Part shown: positions 1 through 7,038 of the stretch, piece after piece
Position numbering within the stretch: the first letter of the stretch is position 1
How the letters are laid out: every line of letters starts with the position of its first letter
Source of the DNA: Chloroflexota bacterium
Lineage (GTDB): Bacteria; Chloroflexota; Dehalococcoidia; Lucifugimonadales; UBA3495
Length of the DNA: 47,893 nt
Assembly (NCBI GenBank): GCA_009840135.1
Contig: VXOH01000082.1
Span: forward strand, 24,723-72,615
Reading direction: 5' to 3'
Position numbers and translations under genes: made by a program
Notes under the pieces: model-generated
Told to the model about the DNA's origin: nothing
The model's database searches: none
Seen by the model: only the letters and a program-made list of their open reading frames with translations

Positions 1-83
1 GCTCTTTGCGGGGCAACCGTTGGGGGGGGTGGGGTAGCGTTTCTATTTCGGGGGCATTGCCGGACCAAAGGTCCCAACGCGAA

Positions 84-112
84 GTAGGGGCGGGTTTCAA
101 ACCCGCCCCTAC
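84..112. repeat. palindromic GTAGGGGC repeat, copy 1
   Basis: Perfect inverted repeat with 14-bp arms (GTAGGGGCGGGTTT) around a single central base. It shares its outer GTAGGGGY...RCCCCTAC ends with the copies at 187-214 and 1339-1368, while the inner bases vary with compensating changes. Such a pattern fits a dispersed REP-like palindrome; no gene is seen in the first 300 bases. Confidence 0.8.
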
Positions 113-186
113 AGGCTGAAAACAACCTGAATTGAAACGCTTCTCAGAGGAGGTCAAGAGTTACATTTCAGTTGGTTGCATTAACC

Positions 187-214
187 GTAGGGGTGGTTCG
201 CGAACCGCCCCTAC
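187..214. repeat. palindromic GTAGGGGC repeat, copy 2
   Basis: Near-perfect palindrome starting GTAGGGGTGGTTCG and ending CGAACCGCCCCTAC, with one G-T style mismatch. It lies just upstream of the metallopeptidase gene. An open frame runs through it into that gene, but the repeat argues against any start codon upstream of about position 215. Confidence 0.8.
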
Positions 215-375
215 CCTTGACCTTGACTGCCGTTCCGAGAGCAAACCACCTGAAGTTGCATACCGGACTCCGCCTTGGAATAATTGTACCCAGCGCGGGG
301 ATGGCTGCTTTCCAGGAGAGTCGTTTCCCGGGCAGCTTTGAACCAGTGGGATGGATTGGGAGAGTGGACTGGCAA

Positions 376-1239
376 ATGTTCGGGCATACAAGGAACCGCA
401 CCAAGGAAGAACAGGGCTACTCCGAAACTCAAGCCGCGGCGAGGCCGACAGCTATAGCATTGGATGCCCATACCAGGGTAAGAAGCCAGGCCGTAAACGA
501 CGGACCGGTGAAGCGGGTGCAAGCCGGCAACGCCTGGATCGAGTACCGGGTGCGACGCAGCCGGCGGCGCAAGAAGACCTACCAGATATCTATTAAGTCG
601 GGCCAGGCCCTGGTGGAAGTACCATACAGCACCACCAACCGCCAAGCCGAGGAGATGGTGCTGCAAAAGGCCCGGTGGATTCTTTCCAAGCTGGCCATCG
701 AAACTTTGGAAACGCCGGCTCCCAGCCTGCTGTCCGGTGAAGAATTACCCTACGGCGGCAGAAAGGTAACCCTGTCGGTGGAGGGTGTAGTTGCCACAAT
801 CGGGGGCGGTCCCGAAGTTTCGCTGGACCGGCAAAAGCTCAGGATACTGGTGCCGGTGGGGCTCGAAGAGGAGGACCGCCGGAACCAGGTTGGTCAGGCC
901 CTGTTCGCCTGGTACGGCGAACGAGCCACGGAACAGATATGGGGACACCTCGGCCGGTGGTGGCCCATACTGGGCCGGGGAGAAGGCCCCACGGTCCGCA
1001 TTCGCAACCAGCGGCGGCGCTGGGGCAGTTGCTCCAGCGACGGAGTGCTGCGTTTCAACTGGCGGCTGGCCATGCTGGACCCGTCATTGACCGAGTACGT
1101 GGTAGTCCACGAGCTGGCCCATCTCACCCACATGAATCATTCCCCCGACTTCTGGGGGCTGGTTGAGGAGCACCTGCCGGACGTCAAGGAGCGCCGCCGG
1201 ATGCTGCGGGAAGCGGGAGCGGGGTTACCTGACCTGTAG
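376..1239 (+). CDS. YgjP/WLM-type zinc metallopeptidase (DUF45)
   Basis: Predicted M48-superfamily metallopeptidase of the YgjP/SprT-like DUF45 family. The signature HELAH (residues 245-249 from this start), followed by a third histidine ligand six residues on (H255, in MNHSPDFW), and the preceding RWGSCSSDG motif are all present and typical. The N-terminal YRVRRSRRRKKT stretch is also characteristic of the family. The reading frame stays open upstream to 172, but that part crosses a dispersed palindrome, so the start is later. ATG at 301 or 376 and GTG at 508 are all possible, and the conserved domain begins near the GTG. The cellular substrate of this family is poorly known. It has no operon partner: the next gene is convergent. 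Confidence 0.8.
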   Translation: MFGHTRNRTKEEQGYSETQAAARPTAIALDAHTRVRSQAVNDGPVKRVQAGNAWIEYRVRRSRRRKKTYQISIKSGQALVEVPYSTTNRQAEEMVLQKARWILSKLAIETLETPAPSLLSGEELPYGGRKVTLSVEGVVATIGGGPEVSLDRQKLRILVPVGLEEEDRRNQVGQALFAWYGERATEQIWGHLGRWWPILGRGEGPTVRIRNQRRRWGSCSSDGVLRFNWRLAMLDPSLTEYVVVHELAHLTHMNHSPDFWGLVEEHLPDVKERRRMLREAGAGLPDL

Positions 1240-1338
1240 TTGCCCTACTTCTAGACTAATGCCATAGTGAAAACTACATTCGCTTGGGAATGGACTCACT
1301 GTACTTCGCCGCTTCAACCAAAGGGTTCCTTCCCGGAC

Positions 1339-1368
1339 TGTAGGGGCGATTCGCGAATCGCCCCTACA
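1339..1368. repeat. palindromic GTAGGGGC repeat, copy 3
   Basis: Perfect 30-bp palindrome with arms TGTAGGGGCGATTCG. It lies between the convergent metallopeptidase and lipoprotein genes, where it could also act as a bidirectional terminator, although it has no T-run. Confidence 0.8.
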
Positions 1369-1451
1369 TCAGATACAGCTCTCCGACAGACAATGGCCCT
1401 TTACCCGTGTTGGACAGTTCCTTCCGCCCTGTGTTAATCCAGGGACGCCCG

Positions 1452-2627
1452 CTACTGGGCAGTAAAGCTGGCTGCCTCTTCCCCGTTCACCAGGACCGTG
1501 TACTCCTGTCCCGAACTAAAATCGGCTCCCAGCGGGATGGAAATGTCCTTAATCGGGTAGTCGGCGGTACACATTATTGGCTCGCCCCGGGCCACCCTGT
1601 GGTAGGTCAGTGATATGGCGATCTCGCCCTCGCCCTTCCGCCTGATAGCGTAGCCGTTTTCCTGGGAGCAGCCGCTGCCCGCGGGAATACCGTAGGTAAT
1701 CTGCAAGCTGTATTGGGGCGGGAAGCTCTCCAGAATGTTGATTGTCGTCTCCACCACGTCGGGCAGGGCGATTTCCGAAGGCGGGAAGTCGAGACTGGGA
1801 CGGCTGAAAGTAGTCGTCCGCTGCCCGTTGACGAACACATGGTAGGTCCGGCCTGGTTCCAGTGAATCTTCCAGATTGATGTAATCGTCCAGTTCCACCA
1901 GTTGCTCGTCGCAGGGGACAGACCATGATGCCGGCGGCGGTACGTGGTGGGTCAAAGATACCCTGATGTTATCGCCATCAATCTCAAAAGAGCTCTCCCC
2001 ACGCCTTGAGCAGTTTTCCAGTTCCGATTGAAGATAGAAAACCTGCAGGTAATCACCTTCATGGGGCGGCAACATTTCCGCGCCGGTGATGGGGTACTCG
2101 GCAACCACCCATTCGTTGGGGTCCACGGGTTGATCTCCCGAGGCCGGGTCAGGCGGGGGCGGCTGGACCATTACCAGGACCATCTCCACCTTGCCGGGGT
2201 TTCCCCGGGTAATAACGTCGTAAGCCGTATCGTTTATAAAGGCCAGGCGGCCGTCGTCTTCAATGATGCGAGCCTGGATTGAGTAGGTGTTTCGGGAGTT
2301 AATGTCGTCCCTGTTGTATCCCACCTCGAACTCAATGGGAACCTGCCCCGGGTTTTCGATCACCTGCTCCGCCACCAGGGGAGCGGCAGCGTCCTGCAAG
2401 GAAGTATCCCGCAGTTCAACCTCCAGCCGGGCTCCCGGAGTGAGCGCCAGCCGCTCGCGGTAAGTGACTGAGCCGGAAACAAAGGCGTTGGCCCGGTTTC
2501 CGGATGCCACCTCAGTGGTGGCAGTGGCGTCCGGCGATGTACCGGCACCGCGCTGGCAGGCGGCCAGCGCCAACAGGCTGGCCAGGAGGGTCAAGACGAC
2601 CAACACGCTTCTTATTCCTGGAATCAA
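1452..2627 (-). CDS. secreted lipoprotein with YscW/YbaY domain and duplicated C-terminal module
   Basis: The product is 391 residues. An N-terminal hydrophobic segment ends in a lipobox with the acylated cysteine at C24 (LALAAC), so it should be a membrane-anchored lipoprotein outside the cytoplasm. Residues about 50-153 match the YscW/YbaY-type lipoprotein domain (GSVTYRERLALTPGA, then GQVPIEFEVGY). Residues about 176-275 and 286-389 are two divergent copies of a module. Each contains two cysteines exactly 33 residues apart (C206/C239 and C320/C353), a 'VSLTHH'/'ISLTYH' strand and a final 'YxVxVNGxxxxxF' strand, suggesting a disulphide in each. The start is TTG with AGGAGG about ten bases upstream. 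YscW-domain proteins are linked to outer-membrane secretin or cell-envelope functions in other bacteria; the role here is unknown. Confidence 0.75.
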   Translation of the reverse strand: MIPGIRSVLVVLTLLASLLALAACQRGAGTSPDATATTEVASGNRANAFVSGSVTYRERLALTPGARLEVELRDTSLQDAAAPLVAEQVIENPGQVPIEFEVGYNRDDINSRNTYSIQARIIEDDGRLAFINDTAYDVITRGNPGKVEMVLVMVQPPPPDPASGDQPVDPNEWVVAEYPITGAEMLPPHEGDYLQVFYLQSELENCSRRGESSFEIDGDNIRVSLTHHVPPPASWSVPCDEQLVELDDYINLEDSLEPGRTYHVFVNGQRTTTFSRPSLDFPPSEIALPDVVETTINILESFPPQYSLQITYGIPAGSGCSQENGYAIRRKGEGEIAISLTYHRVARGEPIMCTADYPIKDISIPLGADFSSGQEYTVLVNGEEAASFTAQ

Positions 2628-2761
2628 ACCGGCGCCTCCTGTATATAATCAACTGAAGGATAAGTAACATCCTGCAATTATATAGACGGAGCGGAAGGCG
2701 GAAAGGTTCCCGGGGGCTGAACCAAATCCCAACTTGGCTTTTGGAATCCTCTGAATGAGTC

Positions 2762-2999
2762 CCTTCCCCCCTGACGGGCTGACTGGGTTATGTAGTGTGG
2801 GATTCCACATTAGCATCACCCGCTATATGTCATCCTGAGCGGAGCGAAGGATCTAAGGTCGCAAGCAGAGATGACCTCGCTATTCTGAAAGTAGTCGAAG
2901 GGCTGTCATTTTAGATTCTTCACTTCGTTCAGAATGACAAACTAACGGTGCGATGACTGTTCTAAATACATACCCCTGCCAGCCCTTGACGGGGGAAGG
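2762..2999. mobile_element. MITE-like nested inverted-repeat element, copy A
   Basis: Most of the 566-bp gap between the lipoprotein and MFS genes is repeat sequence. A 112-bp core (2828-2939) starts TGTCATCCTGAGCGGAGC and ends with its imperfect inverted complement (28-bp arms). It is flanked by outer inverted arms around GACGGGCTGACTGGG (2771-2787) and CCTGCCAGCCCTTGACGG (2975-2992). A second copy with an identical 112-bp core length lies at 46381-46611. No coding capacity is seen, so it would need a transposase supplied elsewhere. Confidence 0.7.
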
Positions 3000-3055
3000 T
3001 TAGGCGTCCACGTCCGCCCTTGGCGGGATGGGGGTGATAGCTTGCCGAAGACCAT

Positions 3056-3093
3056 TTCCCCCTCACCCTCACCCTCTCCCAGAGGGAGAGGGG
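3056..3093. repeat. partial CCCTCTCCC...GGGAGAGGG repeat
   Basis: Polypyrimidine/polypurine hairpin (CCCTCTCCC, short loop, GGGAGAGGGG) preceded by CCCTCACCCT repeats. It matches the inner part of the fuller 100-bp elements at 6302-6402 and 37365-37464 but lacks their CTATCTCA ends here. It lies downstream of the MFS gene. Confidence 0.65.
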
Positions 3094-3193
3094 ACTTAGT
3101 CAGACAATCTTCAGTCCAGGCACTGAAGAAGGTTGGGCGGGCAGAATACGTCCAGCCTGTGGGATTGCAGGTTGGAGAGACGGGGGCAATAGC

Positions 3194-4459
3194 CTATTCG
3201 GAGGGTACGCCCGGCGGGGGTCGCAGCGGGGTGACGGCCAGGATAACCGCGCCGGCCACCCACAGAATGGCGGCATAGATGAACACGGAACCGATGCCGT
3301 AGTTGTTGACCACTGCCGCAGCGATCAGGGGAGCTATGCCGCTCAGCACGCTGTTTACGCCCATGACGATTCCCATGGTCACGCCCTCGGTGCCCCGGCC
3401 CACCTGGTCGAGCACCGTCGCCTGGAGTATCTGGTTCATGGAGGAACTGAACAATCCGATGGCCAGCACGATGACTATCAGATCAATTCCCGCGCCCACC
3501 GGCTCTATGGCCAGGGACAGCAAACCCACGGCTGTAAGGCAGGGAATCAGGATCAGCTTGCGGCCAAACCGGTCGGACAGCAGACCGGCAATGGGGGAGG
3601 ACACCACCCCCAGGATCAGCAGGAAGGTGAGGTGCAGCCCCACCATGAAGGGAGAAAACCCCAGCCCGCCCACATTTACGGGATCGTGCAGGTACTTGGC
3701 CAGCCAGAACATCAGGACCACAGACCCCATATCGCGGAAGCTGCTGACCAGCACCAGGGCCAGAATGGGCAGGTTGCGCAGCAGCCGGCCGGCGTCGCGG
3801 AACCGTTGACCCACATCCGTACGCTGGGATGCTTCCTCTCCATCTCCACCCAGGCGGTAGAGAGCCCAGAAGACAACAACCGTCATGACTATGGCGGGGA
3901 AGACATGAACCAGGGCCACAGGCCGCCATGCCCCGGCAAAGAGGGTGAGCAGGGCGCCCACAATCAATGGCCCCATGCTGTCGCCCACCTGGCCGCCCAC
4001 GCCGTGCATGGACAGGCTGAACCCGCGCCTGTTGGGGAACCGCTGGGATATGGCGGCAATGGCCGGCATGTGCCATACGGTGCCGGGCAAGGGCATCAGG
4101 ATAAACACCAACGCCAGGACGAAAAAGCCGGGGGAAGCCGCCACCAATCCGTATCCCAGGGCGGCCAGGACCATGCAGAGGGTCAGAATCAGCCCCCAGC
4201 GGCGTCGGAATATATCCACCAGAAAGCCGGTGGGGATGTTCGCTATACCACCGCTGATGCTGAGGATGGCAACCAGGGTGCCGAACTGGAAGTTGGTCAG
4301 GGCCAGGGCCGTCTGGATAACGGGCAGCAGTACAACTATGGCCTGTCCGTACCAGTGAGTGAAACCATGGCCAATGGAAAGATTAGCCAGGATGAAGGGG
4401 CCGCCCCTGCGGTATTGAGGTTGTCCACCACCGAGTTCGCTTGCCGTGTTAACTGCCAA
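3194..4459 (-). CDS. MFS transporter
   Basis: A 421-residue protein with about 12 predicted membrane helices and the loop signatures of the major facilitator superfamily, such as GFLVDIFRRRWG after helix 2 and the strong GLLSDRFGRK loop in the second half. The substrate cannot be told from the sequence. The proposed start is TTG at 4459 with GGAGCG about seven bases upstream. This start lies inside the last codons of the small membrane protein gene, an 11-base overlap, so the two are probably translationally coupled in one operon with the Uma2 gene. Confidence 0.88.
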   Translation of the reverse strand: MAVNTASELGGGQPQYRRGGPFILANLSIGHGFTHWYGQAIVVLLPVIQTALALTNFQFGTLVAILSISGGIANIPTGFLVDIFRRRWGLILTLCMVLAALGYGLVAASPGFFVLALVFILMPLPGTVWHMPAIAAISQRFPNRRGFSLSMHGVGGQVGDSMGPLIVGALLTLFAGAWRPVALVHVFPAIVMTVVVFWALYRLGGDGEEASQRTDVGQRFRDAGRLLRNLPILALVLVSSFRDMGSVVLMFWLAKYLHDPVNVGGLGFSPFMVGLHLTFLLILGVVSSPIAGLLSDRFGRKLILIPCLTAVGLLSLAIEPVGAGIDLIVIVLAIGLFSSSMNQILQATVLDQVGRGTEGVTMGIVMGVNSVLSGIAPLIAAAVVNNYGIGSVFIYAAILWVAGAVILAVTPLRPPPGVPSE

Positions 4460-4619
4460 TGAATCGCTCCAATGTCCGCTCCAGGTTGAGGTAAGCCTCG
4501 GTGCGGGTACCCAGTATTATAAACGCACCCACCGCCAGCGCCAGGGCGGCAACAAACAGGCTGCCGGCGAGGCCTAGGAGGAGGCGGGGGAGGCTTAGTT
4601 TGGTAGTGTCCTTGGACAC
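4449..4619 (-). CDS. small single-span membrane protein (56 aa)
   Basis: The predicted product starts at GTG 4619, eight bases after the Uma2 stop codon, and ends within the MFS start region. It has a short basic N-terminus (VSKDTTKLSLPRLL), one long hydrophobic helix (about residues 12-36) and a charged C-terminal tail. The tight spacing on both sides supports a real gene in a three-gene operon. No family is recognised; it may be an accessory subunit of the transporter, which is inference only. Confidence 0.5.
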   Translation of the reverse strand: MSKDTTKLSLPRLLLGLAGSLFVAALALAVGAFIILGTRTEAYLNLERTLERFIGS

Positions 4620-4626
4620 CTGGCCT

Positions 4627-5424
4627 CTACCCCTCGCCCCGCAACTGCCGGATTTGCGACTCCAGTTCTTGCAATCGGGCCTCGGCTGCCTCTCGCTGTT
4701 GCCGCTCCTGTTCAGCCCGGCCCTCGGCTGCCCGCCGCTGCTCCCGCTCCTGTTCAGCCCTGACCTCGGCAACCCGTCGCCGCTCCAGTTCCTCCGCTAA
4801 TGTAAAGATATACTGTCCTGCCTCGTGGTCATACCACCGCAACTCTCCGCGCTCCCACCTCAGGCTCAAGCCCAACACCGGGCTGTAGCTTTCCAGCAGC
4901 CCTTCCTCCAGCTGGGTTATTTCAAGGGCGATGTATTCTCCATTCACCAACCGCTCTCCCAGCAGCTTCACAGAGTTCGTAGTATCTTCTTCATCAAATC
5001 GCCAGTATTCCAGCACGCCCAGATTGGCGTAAAAGCTACGTTTCTCGCCATTGTCATTTCGGCGGGTGCTGGGTGAGGCTATTTCCAGCACGAAGTCCGG
5101 CGGCTTCCCCTGTCCGGAAACCAAATAACCATTGTTGCTGTCATACAGTTCCGGGTTGGCATTAAAGGCAATCAGCAGGTCCGGGAACCGCCGCTCGCTG
5201 GCCGGTCGGTGGGGAAGGGCTGCCATGAACCTTTCTCCTTCTACCAGGAGACCATCCCGATTCCCGAAGTGCGCCGTCAATGAAGCAAGTATGCCGGTCT
5301 TTGCCAGGTGTCTGAAGCTGGTCATGTCTTCGGGATTACGCTCCGGCGGTTCCGGTATGTCCGGAAACCGATAGGTCTCGCCCTCCGGAGTAGAGGAGAT
5401 TGTCCTGCGGTTTTTGGTTGTCAT
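4627..5424 (-). CDS. Uma2-family (DUF820) PD-(D/E)XK nuclease with coiled-coil tail
   Basis: 265 residues. The core (about 40-190) shows the Uma2 pattern: RFPDLLIAF, then PPDFVLEIASPSTRRND, then a lysine-bearing helix and a GVLEYWRFD strand. These proteins carry a restriction-endonuclease-like fold and are abundant in Chloroflexota and Cyanobacteria, but their physiological role is unknown. Residues about 207-262 form a highly charged coiled coil of repeated EQERQQREAAEAR-type units, encoded by imperfect direct repeats. The ATG start has AGGAGC upstream. It is the first gene of the operon with the small membrane protein and the MFS transporter. Confidence 0.8.
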   Translation of the reverse strand: MTTKNRRTISSTPEGETYRFPDIPEPPERNPEDMTSFRHLAKTGILASLTAHFGNRDGLLVEGERFMAALPHRPASERRFPDLLIAFNANPELYDSNNGYLVSGQGKPPDFVLEIASPSTRRNDNGEKRSFYANLGVLEYWRFDEEDTTNSVKLLGERLVNGEYIALEITQLEEGLLESYSPVLGLSLRWERGELRWYDHEAGQYIFTLAEELERRRVAEVRAEQEREQRRAAEGRAEQERQQREAAEARLQELESQIRQLRGEG

Positions 5425-5805
5425 TTGGTAGCTTGCTCCTTCGAGGGTATCTCCAACGGTGGCCAGGCAAGCTCAAAATGGGTGACATTGACTGGAAAAT
5501 CATTCCATCCTGAGTCTGTCAAAGACTGTTCGATACTGATGAAGAGCGCTTCGAGATTTTTCCCAGGTGGCGGCCGGCAGCAGCCAATTGTTTCCTTTTC
5601 CTAGTGAAAGAGACTACCTTATCACATGTGCATAGCGTCCCGGCCTACGTCAACTTTCCGTAAACCGTTTCCGGGGTTATCGGGATGGCCATCGAGAGTG
5701 AAAACGGCAGGACGGCCACGGTGCAACCGGCGAATCGGACATCTTCGATGGCGCTCATCGACGTGCCCCAGCTGGAACTGGCCAGGCGGCGGGCACGAAT
5801 CCTTG
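5425..5805. other. intergenic region with PPOX gene-end duplicate
   Basis: A 381-bp gap. The only recognisable content is about 51 bases at 5640-5690 that match, with a few changes, the 3' end of the PPOX-fold gene at 6536. Read on the minus strand the copy ends in the same TPETVYGKLT-stop as that gene. A 37-codon frame on the minus strand (5640-5753) ends with it, but its upstream part is not similar to the PPOX protein. It looks like a short duplication or a gene remnant. Confidence 0.5.
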
Positions 5806-6081
5806 TTATCCTCCCCCATCTCCACCAAAGCCCCCAGCATCCCCGCCGCCACGGCTCCTTTTGCCTAATGGCCCCAGGATAACCATCACCGTGAACAGCA
5901 CGCCCACGAAGAGGAGTGTACCAAGGATCCCAAGCAGGAACTGCATCGGGTTATCGGTCTGCAGCCAAAGGCCGTACACGAACCCTCCGACCAAAAAGCC
6001 TACCAACGCCACACCACCCAGGATGACCAGACCCGAAAAAATGAAAAGAACGACGAGCCCAGCTTTTTCCTTCGAATTCAC
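5806..6081 (-). CDS. small membrane protein with Gly-rich tail (91 aa)
   Basis: Starts at GTG 6081 with a good AGGAGG about ten bases upstream. Two predicted membrane helices (about residues 7-38 and 46-70) are followed by a short basic patch (LGKRSR) and a glycine-rich C-terminus (GGGDAGGFGGDGGG). No family is recognised. The strong ribosome binding site and clear membrane topology support a real gene. Confidence 0.6.
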   Translation of the reverse strand: MNSKEKAGLVVLFIFSGLVILGGVALVGFLVGGFVYGLWLQTDNPMQFLLGILGTLLFVGVLFTVMVILGPLGKRSRGGGDAGGFGGDGGG

Positions 6082-6301
6082 AATGAAACCCTCCTACTTC
6101 CCCCGGGACCGCTGGACTGGCTCGCGGGTCCGTGCGACCAGCGAGTTGACCAACTTCGGCAGTGTTCATTGACGTGACATGGTAGAGCTGGATGGGCAAC
6201 GGGAATGAACTCCCTGCGCCAGTGGGGTCCGTTTCCTTTTGGGGTTTCGCCCCGTAGTACTACGACGACATTATTCGCAGAGTTGGGCTAGAGCATAGAA
6301 A

Positions 6302-6402
6302 TTATCTCAAAATTGGGGATGGCTGTCCCGACGGGCCCTCCGTTCTATCTGTTCGCCCTCACCCTAACCCTCTCCCTCTGGGAGAGGGGATTTTTGAGAT
6401 AG
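6302..6402. mobile_element. 100-bp inverted-end element, copy 1
   Basis: Begins TTATCTCAAAAT and ends with the near inverse (ATTTTTGAGATAG), with the CCCTCTCCC/GGGAGAGGGG hairpin near its right end. It matches the element at 37365-37464 in opposite orientation over its whole length, including the ATGGCTGTCCCGACGGGC segment. It occupies much of the 454-bp gap at 6082-6535, in which nothing else is seen. Confidence 0.7.
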
Positions 6403-6535
6403 CTTCTTACTGGCCAGTTTGGCCCTTATGGTATGGGTTATTGATCTTGAACCTCCGAAATTATTCCGGCGTCAGTTCCACAGTCGCATTATAGCCCCAA
6501 CCTTGCAGTTCACGGTTGTTAGGTGGTAAGCGTTC

Positions 6536-6958
6536 CTACGTCAACTTTCCGTATACCGTTTCCGGGGTTACCAGGATGGCTACCGAGTCCTGATTTACCA
6601 TGGCTTCGTCGTATTCTTCCCAGTCGGGGTGCTCGTTGCCGCTGCAGGCCCGGAAGATGTCGCGCAAGAGCAACCGCAATTCCTCGGCGTCGGTGTTGAA
6701 GGCTCCTTTCAGCTCGGCCTTGCCCTCCACCACCACATAGGTGCGCCAATCGGGGGTGATGCAGAGGACGGTGCATTGTGGGTTGCGCCGCAGGTTGCGG
6801 ACCTTCTGCGACCGGGGATAGACCGAGGCCAGGGCCATGTAGCCCTGGTAGGCGCCGCAGACCACCGCGCTGGCGTGGACCGCGCCGCTGGGCCGGATAG
6901 TCTGGACTATGGCACGATGGTTGGTCTCCAAGTATGAACGAATATCTTCAAATTCCAT
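6536..6958 (-). CDS. pyridoxamine 5'-phosphate oxidase-fold (PPOX/FDOR) protein
   Basis: 140 residues with the split-barrel flavin-binding layout: IRSYLETNHRAIVQTIRPSGAVHASAVVCGAYQGYMALAS, then RSQKVRNLRRNPQCTVLCITPDWRTYVVVEG, a helix and a short C-terminal strand. Proteins of this fold bind FMN or F420 and reduce diverse substrates; the sequence does not tell which cofactor. The ATG has GAGGT upstream. It lies 80 bases after the thiamine-diphosphate enzyme gene in the same direction. The last ten codons are duplicated at 5640-5690. Confidence 0.8.
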   Translation of the reverse strand: MEFEDIRSYLETNHRAIVQTIRPSGAVHASAVVCGAYQGYMALASVYPRSQKVRNLRRNPQCTVLCITPDWRTYVVVEGKAELKGAFNTDAEELRLLLRDIFRACSGNEHPDWEEYDEAMVNQDSVAILVTPETVYGKLT

Positions 6959-6998
6959 GATTGCACCTCGATGATTGGGTTTAACCGGTCAAAGGGCC

Positions 6999-7025
6999 AG
7001 GGCAACCACAAGGATTGCCCCTACC
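6999..7025. repeat. degenerate GGGCAACC...GGATTGCCCCTAC repeat
   Basis: Imperfect inverted repeat between the PPOX and thiamine-diphosphate enzyme genes. It ends in the TGCCCCTAC also seen at the right end of the GTAGGGGC palindromes and is probably a diverged member of that family. Confidence 0.45.
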
Positions 7026-7038
7026 TGTTGTCGTGCGA

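Noticed and set aside
2762-2999. Insertion sequence with transposase
   Set aside because: No transposase frame or DDE-type motif occurs in or near the element; it can only be non-autonomous.
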